This document shows, one piece after another, positions 36,482 to 44,950 of a DNA stretch of 64,000 bases (the stretch's first letter is position 1; every line of letters starts with the position of its first letter). A program made the position numbers and the translations under genes. The notes under the pieces are model-generated. The model worked only from the letters and a program-made list of their open reading frames with translations, had not been told where the DNA came from and searched no databases. This DNA comes from Planctomycetaceae bacterium (GTDB taxonomy: Bacteria > Planctomycetota > Planctomycetia > Pirellulales > Pirellulaceae), in contig JACKHN010000004.1 in the NCBI GenBank assembly GCA_020638975.1, positions 310,001 through 374,000 of the forward strand, in the 5' to 3' direction.

Positions 36482-37408
36482 ATGGATTCCTTTGCCGAGC
36501 GGCTGGCAGCTGGCGTTCGCAAGTCGAAGACCCCGACACTGGTTGGGCTCGACCCACGCTTCGAGAATTTACCGGCACCGCTCACGGCTGGATTGTCGAA
36601 GACAAATCCTATCGAAGTCGCCAGCGCATTCCAGACGTTCTGCAAGGGCGTGATCGACGTCGTGGCACCGCTCGTTGCGGTCGTCAAGCCGCAAGCTGCC
36701 TTCTTCGAGCAAGTCGGTGTGCCGGGTATGGCTGCGTTAGCGGAGACAATTTCTTACGCGCGCGAGAAGGGGTTGCTCGTCATTCTCGATGGCAAGCGAA
36801 ACGACATCGGGTCGACGGCCGCAGCGTACGCCGACGCGTACCTCGGGCCTCCTGATGTGAGTGCCTGGGGAGCGGATGCACTAACCGTCAGCCCGTATCT
36901 CGGCGAGGATAGCCTCACTCCGTTTGTCGAAGTCGCCGAACAACGCGGTGCTGGAATCTTCGTCTTGGTAAAGACATCGAATCCCGGCGGCGGGCTGTTT
37001 CAAGACATCAAGGACGACGAAGGAGCGGTCTATGAACATGTGGCCCGACAAGTCGAGTCGTTGAATGCCGGGAGTCTCGGTGCCAGCGGTTATGGATCAA
37101 TTGGTGCTGTCGTCGGAGCGACCTACCCTGAGCAACTGTCCGAATTGCGAACGGTCATGCCCCACGCTTGGTTCCTGGTTCCTGGTTACGGAGCTCAAGG
37201 CGGAACGGCAGCGGACGTCGCCGGGGCCTTTGATAAGAACGGCTTGGGCGCGATCGTCAACAACTCGCGAGGCATCATCTTCGCCCACGCGAAAGCACCG
37301 TACAAAGAACGTTTTGGCGCAAGCCAATGGCAAGCAACTGTCGAGGCCGCGACTCTCGATATGATCCACAGCTTGCGAGCGGAAACGCCCGCTGGGTTGT
37401 TGGCGTAA
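36482..37408 (+). CDS. pyrF: Orotidine 5'-phosphate decarboxylase
   Basis: This 308-residue enzyme of pyrimidine synthesis converts OMP to UMP. It shows the class-II active-site motif DGKRNDIGSTA, the early TLVGLDPRFENLP and the late VPGYGAQGG phosphate-binding region. Length matches the long (type 2) family. ATGs at 36476 and 36482 both occur; AGGAG at 36470-36474 is spaced correctly for 36482. A decayed copy of its 3' end lies at 38175-38240. Confidence 0.95.
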   Translation: MDSFAERLAAGVRKSKTPTLVGLDPRFENLPAPLTAGLSKTNPIEVASAFQTFCKGVIDVVAPLVAVVKPQAAFFEQVGVPGMAALAETISYAREKGLLVILDGKRNDIGSTAAAYADAYLGPPDVSAWGADALTVSPYLGEDSLTPFVEVAEQRGAGIFVLVKTSNPGGGLFQDIKDDEGAVYEHVARQVESLNAGSLGASGYGSIGAVVGATYPEQLSELRTVMPHAWFLVPGYGAQGGTAADVAGAFDKNGLGAIVNNSRGIIFAHAKAPYKERFGASQWQATVEAATLDMIHSLRAETPAGLLA

Positions 37409-37546
37409 GAGGGGGCGATTGAGATTGGCACGTCACTTGACCATCATCAGCCCTATCGACCGACGTTGTGAGCAAGTGTTCCTAACTTAACCGCTCCTTG
37501 CGACAGGTTGTCGTCAAGAACTTTGTTGGGCGACCGACCGAAATTC

Positions 37547-37762
37547 CTACGCGACCTCTTTCTGCTGGCGTTGGATGCGGGTCACATGCAGTAGGTACAA
37601 ATGCTCCGCTGTCTCTCCGCCATCGGTTGTCACGTAAATCCAGTGCTTCATTAACAACGCATTCTCAGGATGTTTCACGGTAATGTGTGTGCCATCACTC
37701 ATTACAATTGTGAATGGCACAAACGGCTTCGCCTTAAGCATCTTCTTCAGTTCATCCTGCAT
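37547..37762 (-). CDS. Small conserved-looking hypothetical protein
   Basis: A 71-residue soluble protein from the ATG at 37762 (82 residues from 37795). It has an N-terminal helix (QDELKKMLKAKPFVPFTIVMSDG) and beta-strand-like segments. I believe similar short proteins occur in other planctomycetes but cannot name the family. It lies between pyrF and the pyrF remnant and may have arrived with that rearrangement. Confidence 0.7.
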   Translation of the reverse strand: MQDELKKMLKAKPFVPFTIVMSDGTHITVKHPENALLMKHWIYVTTDGGETAEHLYLLHVTRIQRQQKEVA

Positions 37763-37795
37763 CGTTGTCACTCCCACAACATGGATCTGCTGCAA

Positions 37796-38252
37796 AGCCG
37801 CTGCGCGGACGCCTTGTTGTCTATTCTACGTGCCTCCCTCTGGTACGATCAAGCTGTTGATCTACCGTGTCGCCTGTTTCTGGTTGCTTGGCTACAGGAA
37901 ACCTGCGGCCTGTGCAGTGGTTGTCTGCCTCATGATGACATGGGGAATCGCTGCGTGTTTGTTCGCGGACGCGGTCGAGAACCAACACGACGAGAAGACC
38001 TACGCTTTCTATGACGCGTCTAGAACAACGAGGACGGCTCAAGCTGAAACGCAATCGCGACGCATGAGGGCGGTCATGGCAGGATCTCCGAATGCCCTTT
38101 CGCCGTGGCAGGACTCGATGATTAGCCCATTCGATCTGTAGCGCCGAGTGGATGGCCGCCATCGCTCGGTTCCCGTTGCAACGACGCTCCATATGATTCA
38201 CAGCTTGCGAACAGAGACGCCAGCAATCTAGCTGGCGTAGTCAGTTCTGCAT
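37796..38252. other. Intergenic region with decayed gene sequence
   Basis: 457 bases without a secure gene. A plus-strand frame to 38141 contains a hydrophobic N-terminal stretch (KLLIYRVACFWLLG and ACAVVVCLMMTWGIAACLFA) and a polar tail. It might be a small membrane protein with a non-ATG start, but nothing else supports it. The pyrF remnant follows. Confidence 0.4.
38175..38240 (+). pseudogene. Remnant of a second pyrF 3' end
   Basis: In frame this reads VATTLHMIHSLRTETPAI-stop-LA-stop, matching the last residues of the intact pyrF (VEAATLDMIHSLRAETPAGLLA-stop). Both end at the same position, and the remnant has a TAG where the intact gene has Leu. Upstream sequence is not recognisably pyrF. 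It is a degraded duplication. Confidence 0.85.
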
Positions 38253-38711
38253 CTATTCATCACCAGCCTTCAACCAAGGCGTGAGTGTTGGCTCATAACC
38301 GTGAATCTCGCTGGTGTCGAAGTAGAGTTGCATCTCGCGGGCGGCCGCTTCGGGACCATCCGATGCGTGAACAAGATTCATCTGGCGGCTGCTGCTGAAG
38401 TCGCCACGAATCGTTCCGGAGGCTGCTTTCAAACCGCTCGTCGCACCCAGCATGTCACGAACGACGCGGATCACTTCCAATCCTTCAACGATCATCGCCA
38501 GGACAGGCGAACCGGTAATGAACGCTTCCAAGCCAGGATAGAACGGTTTCGCCACGTGCTCGGCGTAGTGCTGTTTCGAGAGTTCCGGAGTGACGCGAAT
38601 CATCTTCATCGCGATGATGTTCAGTCCCTTCTCCTCAAAGCGGCTGATAATCCGACCCATTAGGCGACGTTCGACACAATCCGGCTTCAACAATACTAGC
38701 GTTCGTTCCAT
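38253..38711 (-). CDS. ndk: Nucleoside diphosphate kinase
   Basis: This 152-residue enzyme transfers the gamma-phosphate between NTPs and NDPs. N-terminal ERTLVLLKPDCVERR and RFEEKGLNIIAMKMI are typical. The active-site His lies in NLVHASD, where most homologues have Gly (HGSD). The C-terminal FDTSEIHGYEPTLTPW is present. The ATG at 38711 gives the normal family length; the upstream extension to 38789 is not conserved. Confidence 0.95.
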   Translation of the reverse strand: MERTLVLLKPDCVERRLMGRIISRFEEKGLNIIAMKMIRVTPELSKQHYAEHVAKPFYPGLEAFITGSPVLAMIVEGLEVIRVVRDMLGATSGLKAASGTIRGDFSSSRQMNLVHASDGPEAAAREMQLYFDTSEIHGYEPTLTPWLKAGDE

Positions 38712-38840
38712 GGCTCTTTGAAATCTCTGTAAAAGGTTGCTAACGGTTGCTTGAGTGATGGCGATCCAAGTGTGATGATCACCCATCAAATGGGTCAGGA
38801 ATTGTAGAGAATCCGCAGCGAACGCTCAACGTGGCGTCCA

Positions 38841-38936
38841 GTGGCACAGTTTGCGATTCCTGAAAGTAGGATGGCCACTCTTGGCCGTCCCTTGTCGGGC
38901 AGGAGTGCCCGACTTACGGCAAGCTGTACCACTACC
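38841..38936. repeat. Double-hairpin dispersed element, copy B
   Basis: Same structure as copy A: an ATGGCCA-CTCT-TGGCCGTCC hairpin and a perfect GTCGGGCA-GGAG-TGCCCGAC hairpin, with inverted outer ends GTGGCACAGTTTGC and GCAAGCTGTACCAC. It lies between ndk and the following secreted-protein gene. Confidence 0.8.
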
Positions 38937-38955
38937 TCCGTGCGTCCATCCAAGC

Positions 38956-39408
38956 CTACCAAAGCCAAGCGGGGCTCCGATCGGGGCGCGCAGCGGGTGT
39001 CGGCATCGGCTGGCCATAAGCGGGCACAAGCGGCGGATAAGGCTGCTGATAGACTGGTGCTGCATAGTAGCCGACGGGGTATCCAACTTGCTGAAACTGG
39101 TGCGGGGCCCATTGCGTGTAACCAGGAGCCATCGCGGGGTAAGGAATCATCGGCTGCTGCATCACCGGCTGAGGCATCATAGGTCGCTGATTTACAGATT
39201 GCTGAATTACCGGATGCTGAACTGGTGAACAACTGTCGCACGTTGTGCAAGCTGGTAGGCAGTACCGCTGCGCGTGATACCCATCGCTAATGCCATACCC
39301 ACAGTTTCGCCCCAGTTCGGTGAAGTAGGCCTGGAGAGTCCCGGCCGCCGAAGCGGTTGAACTAAGAAGGAAAAACGCGGCCGTGGTGGCGAACAACGTG
39401 GGCTTCAT
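38956..39408 (-). CDS. Secreted Gln/Pro/Tyr-rich hypothetical protein
   Basis: 150 residues with a signal peptide (LFATTAAFFLLSSTASAA), a Cys cluster (CLPACTTCDSC) and a low-complexity tail rich in Gln, Pro, Met and Tyr (MMPQPVMQQPMIPYPAM). It resembles small exported structural proteins of planctomycetes but I cannot assign a family. The ATG at 39408 directly precedes the signal peptide. Confidence 0.7.
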   Translation of the reverse strand: MKPTLFATTAAFFLLSSTASAAGTLQAYFTELGRNCGYGISDGYHAQRYCLPACTTCDSCSPVQHPVIQQSVNQRPMMPQPVMQQPMIPYPAMAPGYTQWAPHQFQQVGYPVGYYAAPVYQQPYPPLVPAYGQPMPTPAARPDRSPAWLW

Positions 39409-39566
39409 AGTCTCATCCTTGTTGACGATCGTCGGACGCAGCGCTCCGCGAAGCGCGAGTGGCGTTCCTTGGCGATATCGACAAGTGGGACGGTTCAAAA
39501 GCAGCGGCTCACGATTGAATCAAATCAATTCTTCCGACGCCGTTCATGTCGCGAGAGATTTGACGA

Positions 39567-40799
39567 TCATGTCGCAATGTCCGAACTCGGCCCGACCGCT
39601 ACGATCGTGCTGACCGTCAGGGGGTACTTCGCGAGTGCCGCGTTCACTTCGTCGAGCGTAACGCGTTCGTAGCTGTCGACGGTTTCTCGTACGGTCTTGT
39701 AGGCAGTGCGCTGTAACCAGTTGTTGCCGACCGAGAATAGACGTCGAGCCGGACTCTCATTATGGCGGACAAGATCCGAGCAGATCTTGCTCTTCGCCCG
39801 CAATAGTTCGTCTTCGGTCAGACCATTTCGCTGTGACTCTTCAAACACGCGACGGATCTGTTCTAGACATTCGGCCGTGTCCTCGGGCATGCACGCCAAG
39901 TACGTCATGAAGATGCCTGTGCCTTGAAACTCGTACGGGCTGATCGAAGCAAATTCCGCCCGCCCCGTGTCGATCAACTCCCAAAACAGCCGGCTTCCCG
40001 TATCATCTCCGATGATGGTCGCCATCAGCCGCGCGGGGTAGCGATCCTCGTCATCTGCGGCAGGACCGTTTGCAATTTGCACGACATATTCCTGAGCCGC
40101 CGTCTCTTTCTGAATAACGCTCAAGCCGGAGTGTTCCGCGGCGCGAGCCTGTTCGCGACTCACCTTGAACGGAGTCCACGAGCCACAGTTTCGTTCAGCG
40201 TCTGCAACAAGTTGGTCAAAGTCAACGTTGCCGCTTGCTACCAGGACAATGTTTCCAGGGCTGTAGCGTTGTTCGAAGTAAGCTCGCATCTGCTGCGAGG
40301 TCAACGCTCCGACCGTTTCAGCGGTTCCGAGGACGCTGCGCCCAAGTGGGTGATCGCCAAAGTGCGCTGCCATGCACTTCTCGAACGCTCCGAACGGCGG
40401 TTGGTCTTCGTACTTGGCGATCTCTTCGATGATCACCTGTTTTTCCATGTCGAAGTCTTCATCCCGAAGCGAGGGTCGCATAATGTCGCTCAGCAAGTCG
40501 GTCGCCCGACTTTGATTCTCCGGCAACACGCGAGCGTAGTAGACCGTGTGCTCTTCGCTCGTGAAAGCGTTCGACTGCGAGCCGATCTCGTCGAGTTCTC
40601 GATTGACGTCCTCGGCACTGCGCGTTGGCGTACCTTTAAACACCATGTGTTCTAAGAAGTGGCTGACCCCTGATATCTCGTCCGTCTCGTCGCGCGATCC
40701 AGCATTCACAAAGAAGCCAAGTGCCGTCGAATAGGCCTTGGGGCTGATCTCGGCGATGACTTCCAAGCCGTTGTCGAGTGTTTGCCTACGAAATTCCAC
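39567..40799 (-). CDS. M16 zinc peptidase, catalytic subunit
   Basis: This 410-residue peptidase from GTG 40799 has GGAG seven bases upstream. The inverted zinc motif HFLEHMVFKGT (HxxEH) is intact, with the distal Glu region (VIIEEIAKYED) following. Second-domain motifs include TGSRLFWELIDTGRA. M16B peptidases act as alpha/beta pairs. The upstream gene overlaps by 14 bases and encodes the non-catalytic-looking partner. No signal peptide is seen, so it probably acts in the cytoplasm. Confidence 0.92.
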   Translation of the reverse strand: MEFRRQTLDNGLEVIAEISPKAYSTALGFFVNAGSRDETDEISGVSHFLEHMVFKGTPTRSAEDVNRELDEIGSQSNAFTSEEHTVYYARVLPENQSRATDLLSDIMRPSLRDEDFDMEKQVIIEEIAKYEDQPPFGAFEKCMAAHFGDHPLGRSVLGTAETVGALTSQQMRAYFEQRYSPGNIVLVASGNVDFDQLVADAERNCGSWTPFKVSREQARAAEHSGLSVIQKETAAQEYVVQIANGPAADDEDRYPARLMATIIGDDTGSRLFWELIDTGRAEFASISPYEFQGTGIFMTYLACMPEDTAECLEQIRRVFEESQRNGLTEDELLRAKSKICSDLVRHNESPARRLFSVGNNWLQRTAYKTVRETVDSYERVTLDEVNAALAKYPLTVSTIVAVGPSSDIAT

Positions 40800-42030
40800 G
40801 AGGGATCTCCAACTTTGCTGCGCCGAGCGTGACGACACGAAAATCGCGTGGTGGATGGTCGACGAGGTACTGATTGATGGACTGACAGGTCAACGCGTCG
40901 ATGATCGAACTCAATTCGTCAAGCGTTCGGACTCGGTTCAGGTGATACCAGTCCCAAGCGATTTGGCTGCTGCGAGCGTTGCTCGACTCCTGTGCCATGA
41001 TCAGCTGACTCTTGATCCGAGCTTTCAATCGTTGCAACTCTTCTTCGCGGACTCCTTCACGCAAACGCAGCAGTTCTTCCACCAAGACATCGAGCGTTTC
41101 TTGTGCTCGCTCGGTGGTGGTACCTGCATACGAAACGACCGCCCCGCGATCTCGTACCGTTTCGCACGAAGCATACACGGAGTAGCACAGGCCACGCTTT
41201 TCGCGAACTTCAGTAAACAGCCGCGAACTCATCCCACCGCTCAGTACACCAACGGCGCCATGGGACTGAAAGTAGTCGTCGTTCGAATAAGGCACGCTCG
41301 CATAGGTGACGCCGAGATGTGTCTGACTCGACTCATGCTGAATGTGCGCATAAGTCTCTGACTGGGCCGGCGTCTCTTCGATGGGTGCGTTCGTTCCTGT
41401 CCAATCCGCGAACAACTCGGCGACATGGTCACGGAGCGATTTCCAGTCGATTTTGCCCGCGACGCTTAAGATCGCTCCCTGCGGTTGATGGAACGTACGA
41501 AAATGGTCTTGGACGTCGGTCAGTGTAATTCGCTCAATCGCTTCGATGTTGCCATAGCTCACGCGGCTGTAGGGATCTGCATACCGTCGACGACGTAGTT
41601 CCGTCATGACTTTGTGAGCCAAGTCGTCGTCATGCGAGCGAACTTCCTGGATGCAGACCTGTTGCGCGTCTTCGAACTGGTCGTCGTTCAAGTGGGGCCG
41701 TCGGGCAACATCGGCATAGATCGTCAGCGCGTCTCGCAGTTTTTCTGCGGGCATCGATCCGCCGTAAGACGTGAACGCGTTCGACACCGAGCCAGAACTA
41801 TCGACGCCCAGCAACTCCAGATCCTCGATGAATTGCCGACTCGAACGGCTGCCGCAACCACGTTGAGCCATCTCGCAGACGAAGTTGCTTAGCCCGGCGA
41901 ATTGTTTCGGATCGCGATCGGCACCGGCGGGGATCAACAGCGTGAACGCAGCCGACTCCAGCCAATCCATTGGCTCGGCAAGCAACGTCAGTCCGTTTTC
42001 AAACTGCTGCGAGAAAACTTGGTTTGCCAC
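40786..42030 (-). CDS. M16 peptidase family partner lacking the HxxEH site
   Basis: A 414-residue M16 family protein. In place of the zinc motif it reads SNFVCEMAQRG, so the metal-binding His residues are missing. The substrate-binding motif SSRLFTEVREKRGLCYSVYA is present. This matches the beta/alpha arrangement of M16B heterodimers, in which one subunit supplies zinc and the other supplies the Arg-Tyr motif. The stop overlaps the start of the catalytic gene. Confidence 0.92.
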   Translation of the reverse strand: MANQVFSQQFENGLTLLAEPMDWLESAAFTLLIPAGADRDPKQFAGLSNFVCEMAQRGCGSRSSRQFIEDLELLGVDSSGSVSNAFTSYGGSMPAEKLRDALTIYADVARRPHLNDDQFEDAQQVCIQEVRSHDDDLAHKVMTELRRRRYADPYSRVSYGNIEAIERITLTDVQDHFRTFHQPQGAILSVAGKIDWKSLRDHVAELFADWTGTNAPIEETPAQSETYAHIQHESSQTHLGVTYASVPYSNDDYFQSHGAVGVLSGGMSSRLFTEVREKRGLCYSVYASCETVRDRGAVVSYAGTTTERAQETLDVLVEELLRLREGVREEELQRLKARIKSQLIMAQESSNARSSQIAWDWYHLNRVRTLDELSSIIDALTCQSINQYLVDHPPRDFRVVTLGAAKLEIPRGIS

Positions 42031-42140
42031 AGAGCTATCCTGTCAGGCAATCGGCCTGTCGAGAAAGAGGGCACAGCCTGAAGAACCGCTCTGGTACTCT
42101 GATGCTGCGAAAAACAGAAACGAGAAGCCTACTCTTTGCA

Positions 42141-42743
42141 TCACGCGTAGGCAACGTCCGCTGCCTTATAGACCGTCTTCACACGACGGAAACCCAATCG
42201 ATGATACAACTTGACCGCTCCGGTGTTCTGGGCGGTCACTTCGAGATAGGCCTTGTTCAAGCCAACTTCCCGAAATCCCAGCAGAGATCGGTGAAGTAGA
42301 TAGGTGCCAAGGCCGTGGCCGCGGTGTGGCATTGTGATTCCAAGGTTCTGGATCGCTCCAAAATCTGAATCTCTTACCCCCTGGACGGTCCCACAATAGT
42401 CGTAGCTGTCCGACCCGTCATTGTGAGCCAGCAACCAAGTGGCTTCACGCAGAAAGCCATCCCGCTTGGCAATCTCACGCATCAGCCGCAGGCAACCCTC
42501 GCGTTCGCCGAGGCATGGAAAGACGTTAGCATCAATTTCATAGCAAAAGCTGTGAAATTTAGCTTCCGCATGCGCATCGATCAGGCCAGCACTCCATTGG
42601 ACAAGCTGGTATTCCGCTGGCAATGGCGGAGGCGAGAACATAGAAGACCGTAAGTCGATCTCCATCCGAAACCGCCTGAAGTAGGTCATGCCCATTTCGC
42701 ACCGAACTTGAGGGTCCACCTTGATATCGCTACGCCTTCGCAA
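42141..42743 (-). CDS. GNAT family N-acetyltransferase
   Basis: 200 residues from TTG 42743 (184 from the ATG at 42695; a GTG at 42719 is also possible). The acetyl-CoA binding motif A is visible as GITMPHRGHGLGTYLLHRSL, followed by KAYLEVTAQNTGAVKLYHRLGF. The N-terminal part (TYFRRFRMEIDL) is probably conserved, which favours an early start. Substrate unknown. Confidence 0.85.
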   Translation of the reverse strand: MRRRSDIKVDPQVRCEMGMTYFRRFRMEIDLRSSMFSPPPLPAEYQLVQWSAGLIDAHAEAKFHSFCYEIDANVFPCLGEREGCLRLMREIAKRDGFLREATWLLAHNDGSDSYDYCGTVQGVRDSDFGAIQNLGITMPHRGHGLGTYLLHRSLLGFREVGLNKAYLEVTAQNTGAVKLYHRLGFRRVKTVYKAADVAYA

Positions 42744-42796
42744 GTCTGTGTATCGTATCGGTGCCTCTGGAAGCGGTCAATTCTTTGGAAATTCAG

Positions 42797-42893
42797 GTAG
42801 TGATACCGTTTGCCGTAAGTCGGGCACTCCTGCCCGACAAAAGACGGCCAAGAGCGGCGCGCGTACTCTCAGGGATCGCAAACGCGGGCTGGA
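42797..42893. repeat. Double-hairpin dispersed element, copy C (inverted)
   Basis: Opposite orientation to copies A and B: GATACCGTTTGCC, then GTCGGGCA-CTCC-TGCCCGAC, then ACGGCCA-AGAG-CGGC, and GGATCGCAAACG at the far side. The second hairpin is more diverged, and the copy has about 10 substitutions relative to copy B. Confidence 0.75.
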
Positions 42894-43033
42894 CCTGAAC
42901 TTCACTCACAGCACGTAGGGTCATTCATCGACGCGACATGGGGCGCAACCCAGAGGATTCGTTTGGAATCCCGAGAAGCGGAAGATCAGGCACAAAAGGA
43001 CTCCAACGAACGATCCGGAGATTCACTGCAGCG

Positions 43034-43062
43034 TTGACAGTTTTGGTCACTCAAAATATAGT
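43034..43062 (+). promoter_or_regulatory. Housekeeping-type promoter of the metal ABC operon
   Basis: TTGACA (43034-43039), a 17-base spacer, then TATAGT (43057-43062). This is close to the sigma-70 consensus with ideal spacing. Transcription would start near 43069, about 53 bases before the GTG at 43122. Confidence 0.7.
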
Positions 43063-43073
43063 ATTTGCATGCA

Positions 43074-43091
43074 CAAAACAATAACGTTTTG
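43074..43091. promoter_or_regulatory. Inverted repeat, candidate metal-regulator operator
   Basis: Perfect CAAAAC-AATAAC-GTTTTG palindrome located about +5 to +22 relative to the predicted start. The position suits repression by a DtxR/MntR-type regulator, which bind AT-rich palindromes. The regulator itself is not identified. Confidence 0.5.
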
Positions 43092-43121
43092 GCGTAACTG
43101 ATTTCTGGACTGGAGGTTTGC

Positions 43122-44132
43122 GTGATTCGAGTTTGGCTCAGCCTGACGTTGGGATTCTTCGCGCTAACCGGCTGTAATGGGTCGACCCCGCCCGCTGGGC
43201 CTCATAATTCAACGAACACTCAGGCTGAATCTCAACCCGGAGCGAGGACGTATCCGTACCGAATCGTCACTACTTGCGGGATGGTGACGGACATCGTCCG
43301 CCAAGTCGCTGGCGACAAGGCAACGGTTACGGGCTTGATGGGGGAAGGTGTCGACCCGCATCTGTACAAGCCAACACGGAACGACGTACGAGAACTGATG
43401 GGAGCCGATGTCGTCTTCTATTCCGGCCTGATGCTCGAAGGCAGGATGGGTGACAACTTTATAAGCCTTGCCAGAAGCGGGAAGCCTGTTTATCCGATCA
43501 CGGAAGAAATTGATCCCGATTTCCTTCGCGAACCGCCCGAGTTCGAAGGGCACTTCGATCCCCACGTCTGGATGGACGTCAGCGCGTGGAGTGAATGTGT
43601 CGCTCTGATTGCTAAAGTGCTTGGCGAGTACGATACCGCGAACGCGGACTTCTACCTCACAAACGCGATCAGCTATCGCGACGAACTGGCGAAGCTCGAC
43701 GAGTATGCAAAGAAGTCAATCGCGACGATCCCGGAAGATCGTCGAGTGCTCGTGACCGCGCACGACGCGTTCGGATACTTTGCACGAGCCTATAAAATCG
43801 AGGTACGATCGGTGCAGGGACTCAGCACCGAATCGGAAGCCAGTGTGCAAGACATTAACAATCTCGTGAACTTCATCGTCGCGAAGAAGATTCCTGCGAT
43901 CTTCGTCGAGTCGAGTGTCTCGGAGAAAAACGTGCGTGCCATTATCGAAGGGGCTGCTCAACAGAACTGGGAAGTTACGATCGGCGGCGAGTTATTCTCC
44001 GATGCGATGGGCAAGCCAGGCACTTACGAGGGAACGTACCTGGGAATGATCGACCACAACGTGACGATCATCACTCGCGCATTAGGCGGCGAGGCACCCG
44101 CAGTCGGTCTGAATGGGAAGCTACACCAATGA
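43122..44132 (+). CDS. Manganese/zinc ABC importer, substrate-binding lipoprotein
   Basis: 336 residues from GTG with GGAGG upstream. A lipobox (LTGC) anchors it to the membrane. This is a cluster A-I (ZnuA/TroA-like) binding protein. Probable metal ligands are His in DPHLYKPT, His in FDPHVWMD, His in THDAFGY and Asp in LFSDAMG, as in TroA. It lacks the His/Asp-rich loop of zinc-specific ZnuA, which slightly favours manganese. It is the first gene of a four-gene operon; the stop overlaps the next start (ATGA). Confidence 0.92.
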   Translation: MIRVWLSLTLGFFALTGCNGSTPPAGPHNSTNTQAESQPGARTYPYRIVTTCGMVTDIVRQVAGDKATVTGLMGEGVDPHLYKPTRNDVRELMGADVVFYSGLMLEGRMGDNFISLARSGKPVYPITEEIDPDFLREPPEFEGHFDPHVWMDVSAWSECVALIAKVLGEYDTANADFYLTNAISYRDELAKLDEYAKKSIATIPEDRRVLVTAHDAFGYFARAYKIEVRSVQGLSTESEASVQDINNLVNFIVAKKIPAIFVESSVSEKNVRAIIEGAAQQNWEVTIGGELFSDAMGKPGTYEGTYLGMIDHNVTIITRALGGEAPAVGLNGKLHQ

Positions 44133-44950
44133 TTCGCTCGGTCCTCACTCAGCCCTCACGTTCCAAGATTGAGAACGAGCATCCCGCTTCAGCGCCGTTG
44201 TCGATTCACGACATGACGGTCGCCTACCACCGCAAGCCGGTGATTTGGGACATCGACTACACGGCGCCAATCGGAAAGCTGGTGGCGATTGTCGGGCCCA
44301 ACGGCGCCGGCAAAAGCACCCTGATCAATGCCGTGCTCGATCTTGTCCCGAAAGCGTCTGGCGAAGTGCGAGTCTTTGGTGAAGAGTATCACAAGCAACG
44401 CAATCGAGTCGGTTACGTGCCTCAGCGAGAAAGCGTCGACTGGGATTTTCCCGTGAACGCTTTGAATGTCGTCGCGATGGGGCTCTATCGAAAAATCGGC
44501 TGGTGCTTGCCTGTACTGCGGCGTCATCGACAAACCGCGATGGAGGCGCTCGATCGCGTAGGGATGGCCGATTACGCGAAACGTCAGATCAGTCAACTCT
44601 CGGGCGGTCAGCAGCAACGCGTTTTCCTAGCCCGAGCCCTCGTTCAAGATGCCGATCTGTACTTGATGGACGAGCCTTTCGCCGGTGTCGATGCTTCGAC
44701 AGAGCGCGCGATCGTCGACATCTTGCGTGAACTGCGCGAACGCGGAAAGACGACGCTTGTCGTGCATCATGACCTGCAGACCGTCACCGAATACTTCGAT
44801 CACGTCTTGCTCCTTAATATGCGGCTGGTCGCCACGGGGCCAACGAGCGAAGTGTTTACGCGCGAGAACCTTCGTAAAACGTATGGCGGCAAGCTGGCGT
44901 TGCTCGATCAAGTCGGCCATAAGATGACGATGGGCGAGAGCGGTCGATGA
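44129..44950 (+). CDS. Metal ABC importer, ATP-binding protein
   Basis: 273 residues with Walker A (GPNGAGKST), Q-loop (YVPQRESVDWDFPV, typical of Mn/Zn importers), signature LSGGQQQRVFLARAL and Walker B (LYLMDEPFAGVD), with the switch His in VVHHDL. It overlaps both neighbours by four bases (ATGA), implying coupled translation. Confidence 0.95.
   Translation: MIRSVLTQPSRSKIENEHPASAPLSIHDMTVAYHRKPVIWDIDYTAPIGKLVAIVGPNGAGKSTLINAVLDLVPKASGEVRVFGEEYHKQRNRVGYVPQRESVDWDFPVNALNVVAMGLYRKIGWCLPVLRRHRQTAMEALDRVGMADYAKRQISQLSGGQQQRVFLARALVQDADLYLMDEPFAGVDASTERAIVDILRELRERGKTTLVVHHDLQTVTEYFDHVLLLNMRLVATGPTSEVFTRENLRKTYGGKLALLDQVGHKMTMGESGR

Larger units (their letters stand above)
42744..43121. other. 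Intergenic region with repeat, promoter and operator
   Basis: 378 bases upstream of the metal ABC operon. It contains repeat copy C, the promoter at 43034-43062 and the inverted repeat at 43074-43091. No gene was seen. Confidence 0.6.

Noticed and set aside
37683..38141. Frame of 152 codons overlapping the small hypothetical gene
   Set aside because: Only its hydrophobic middle looks protein-like. It overlaps another gene antisense and has no good ribosome site, so I kept it as a note in the intergenic entry.
38826..39086. Open frame translating the double-hairpin repeat
   Set aside because: The repeat is a non-coding palindromic element; the frame also crosses a real gene's 3' end.
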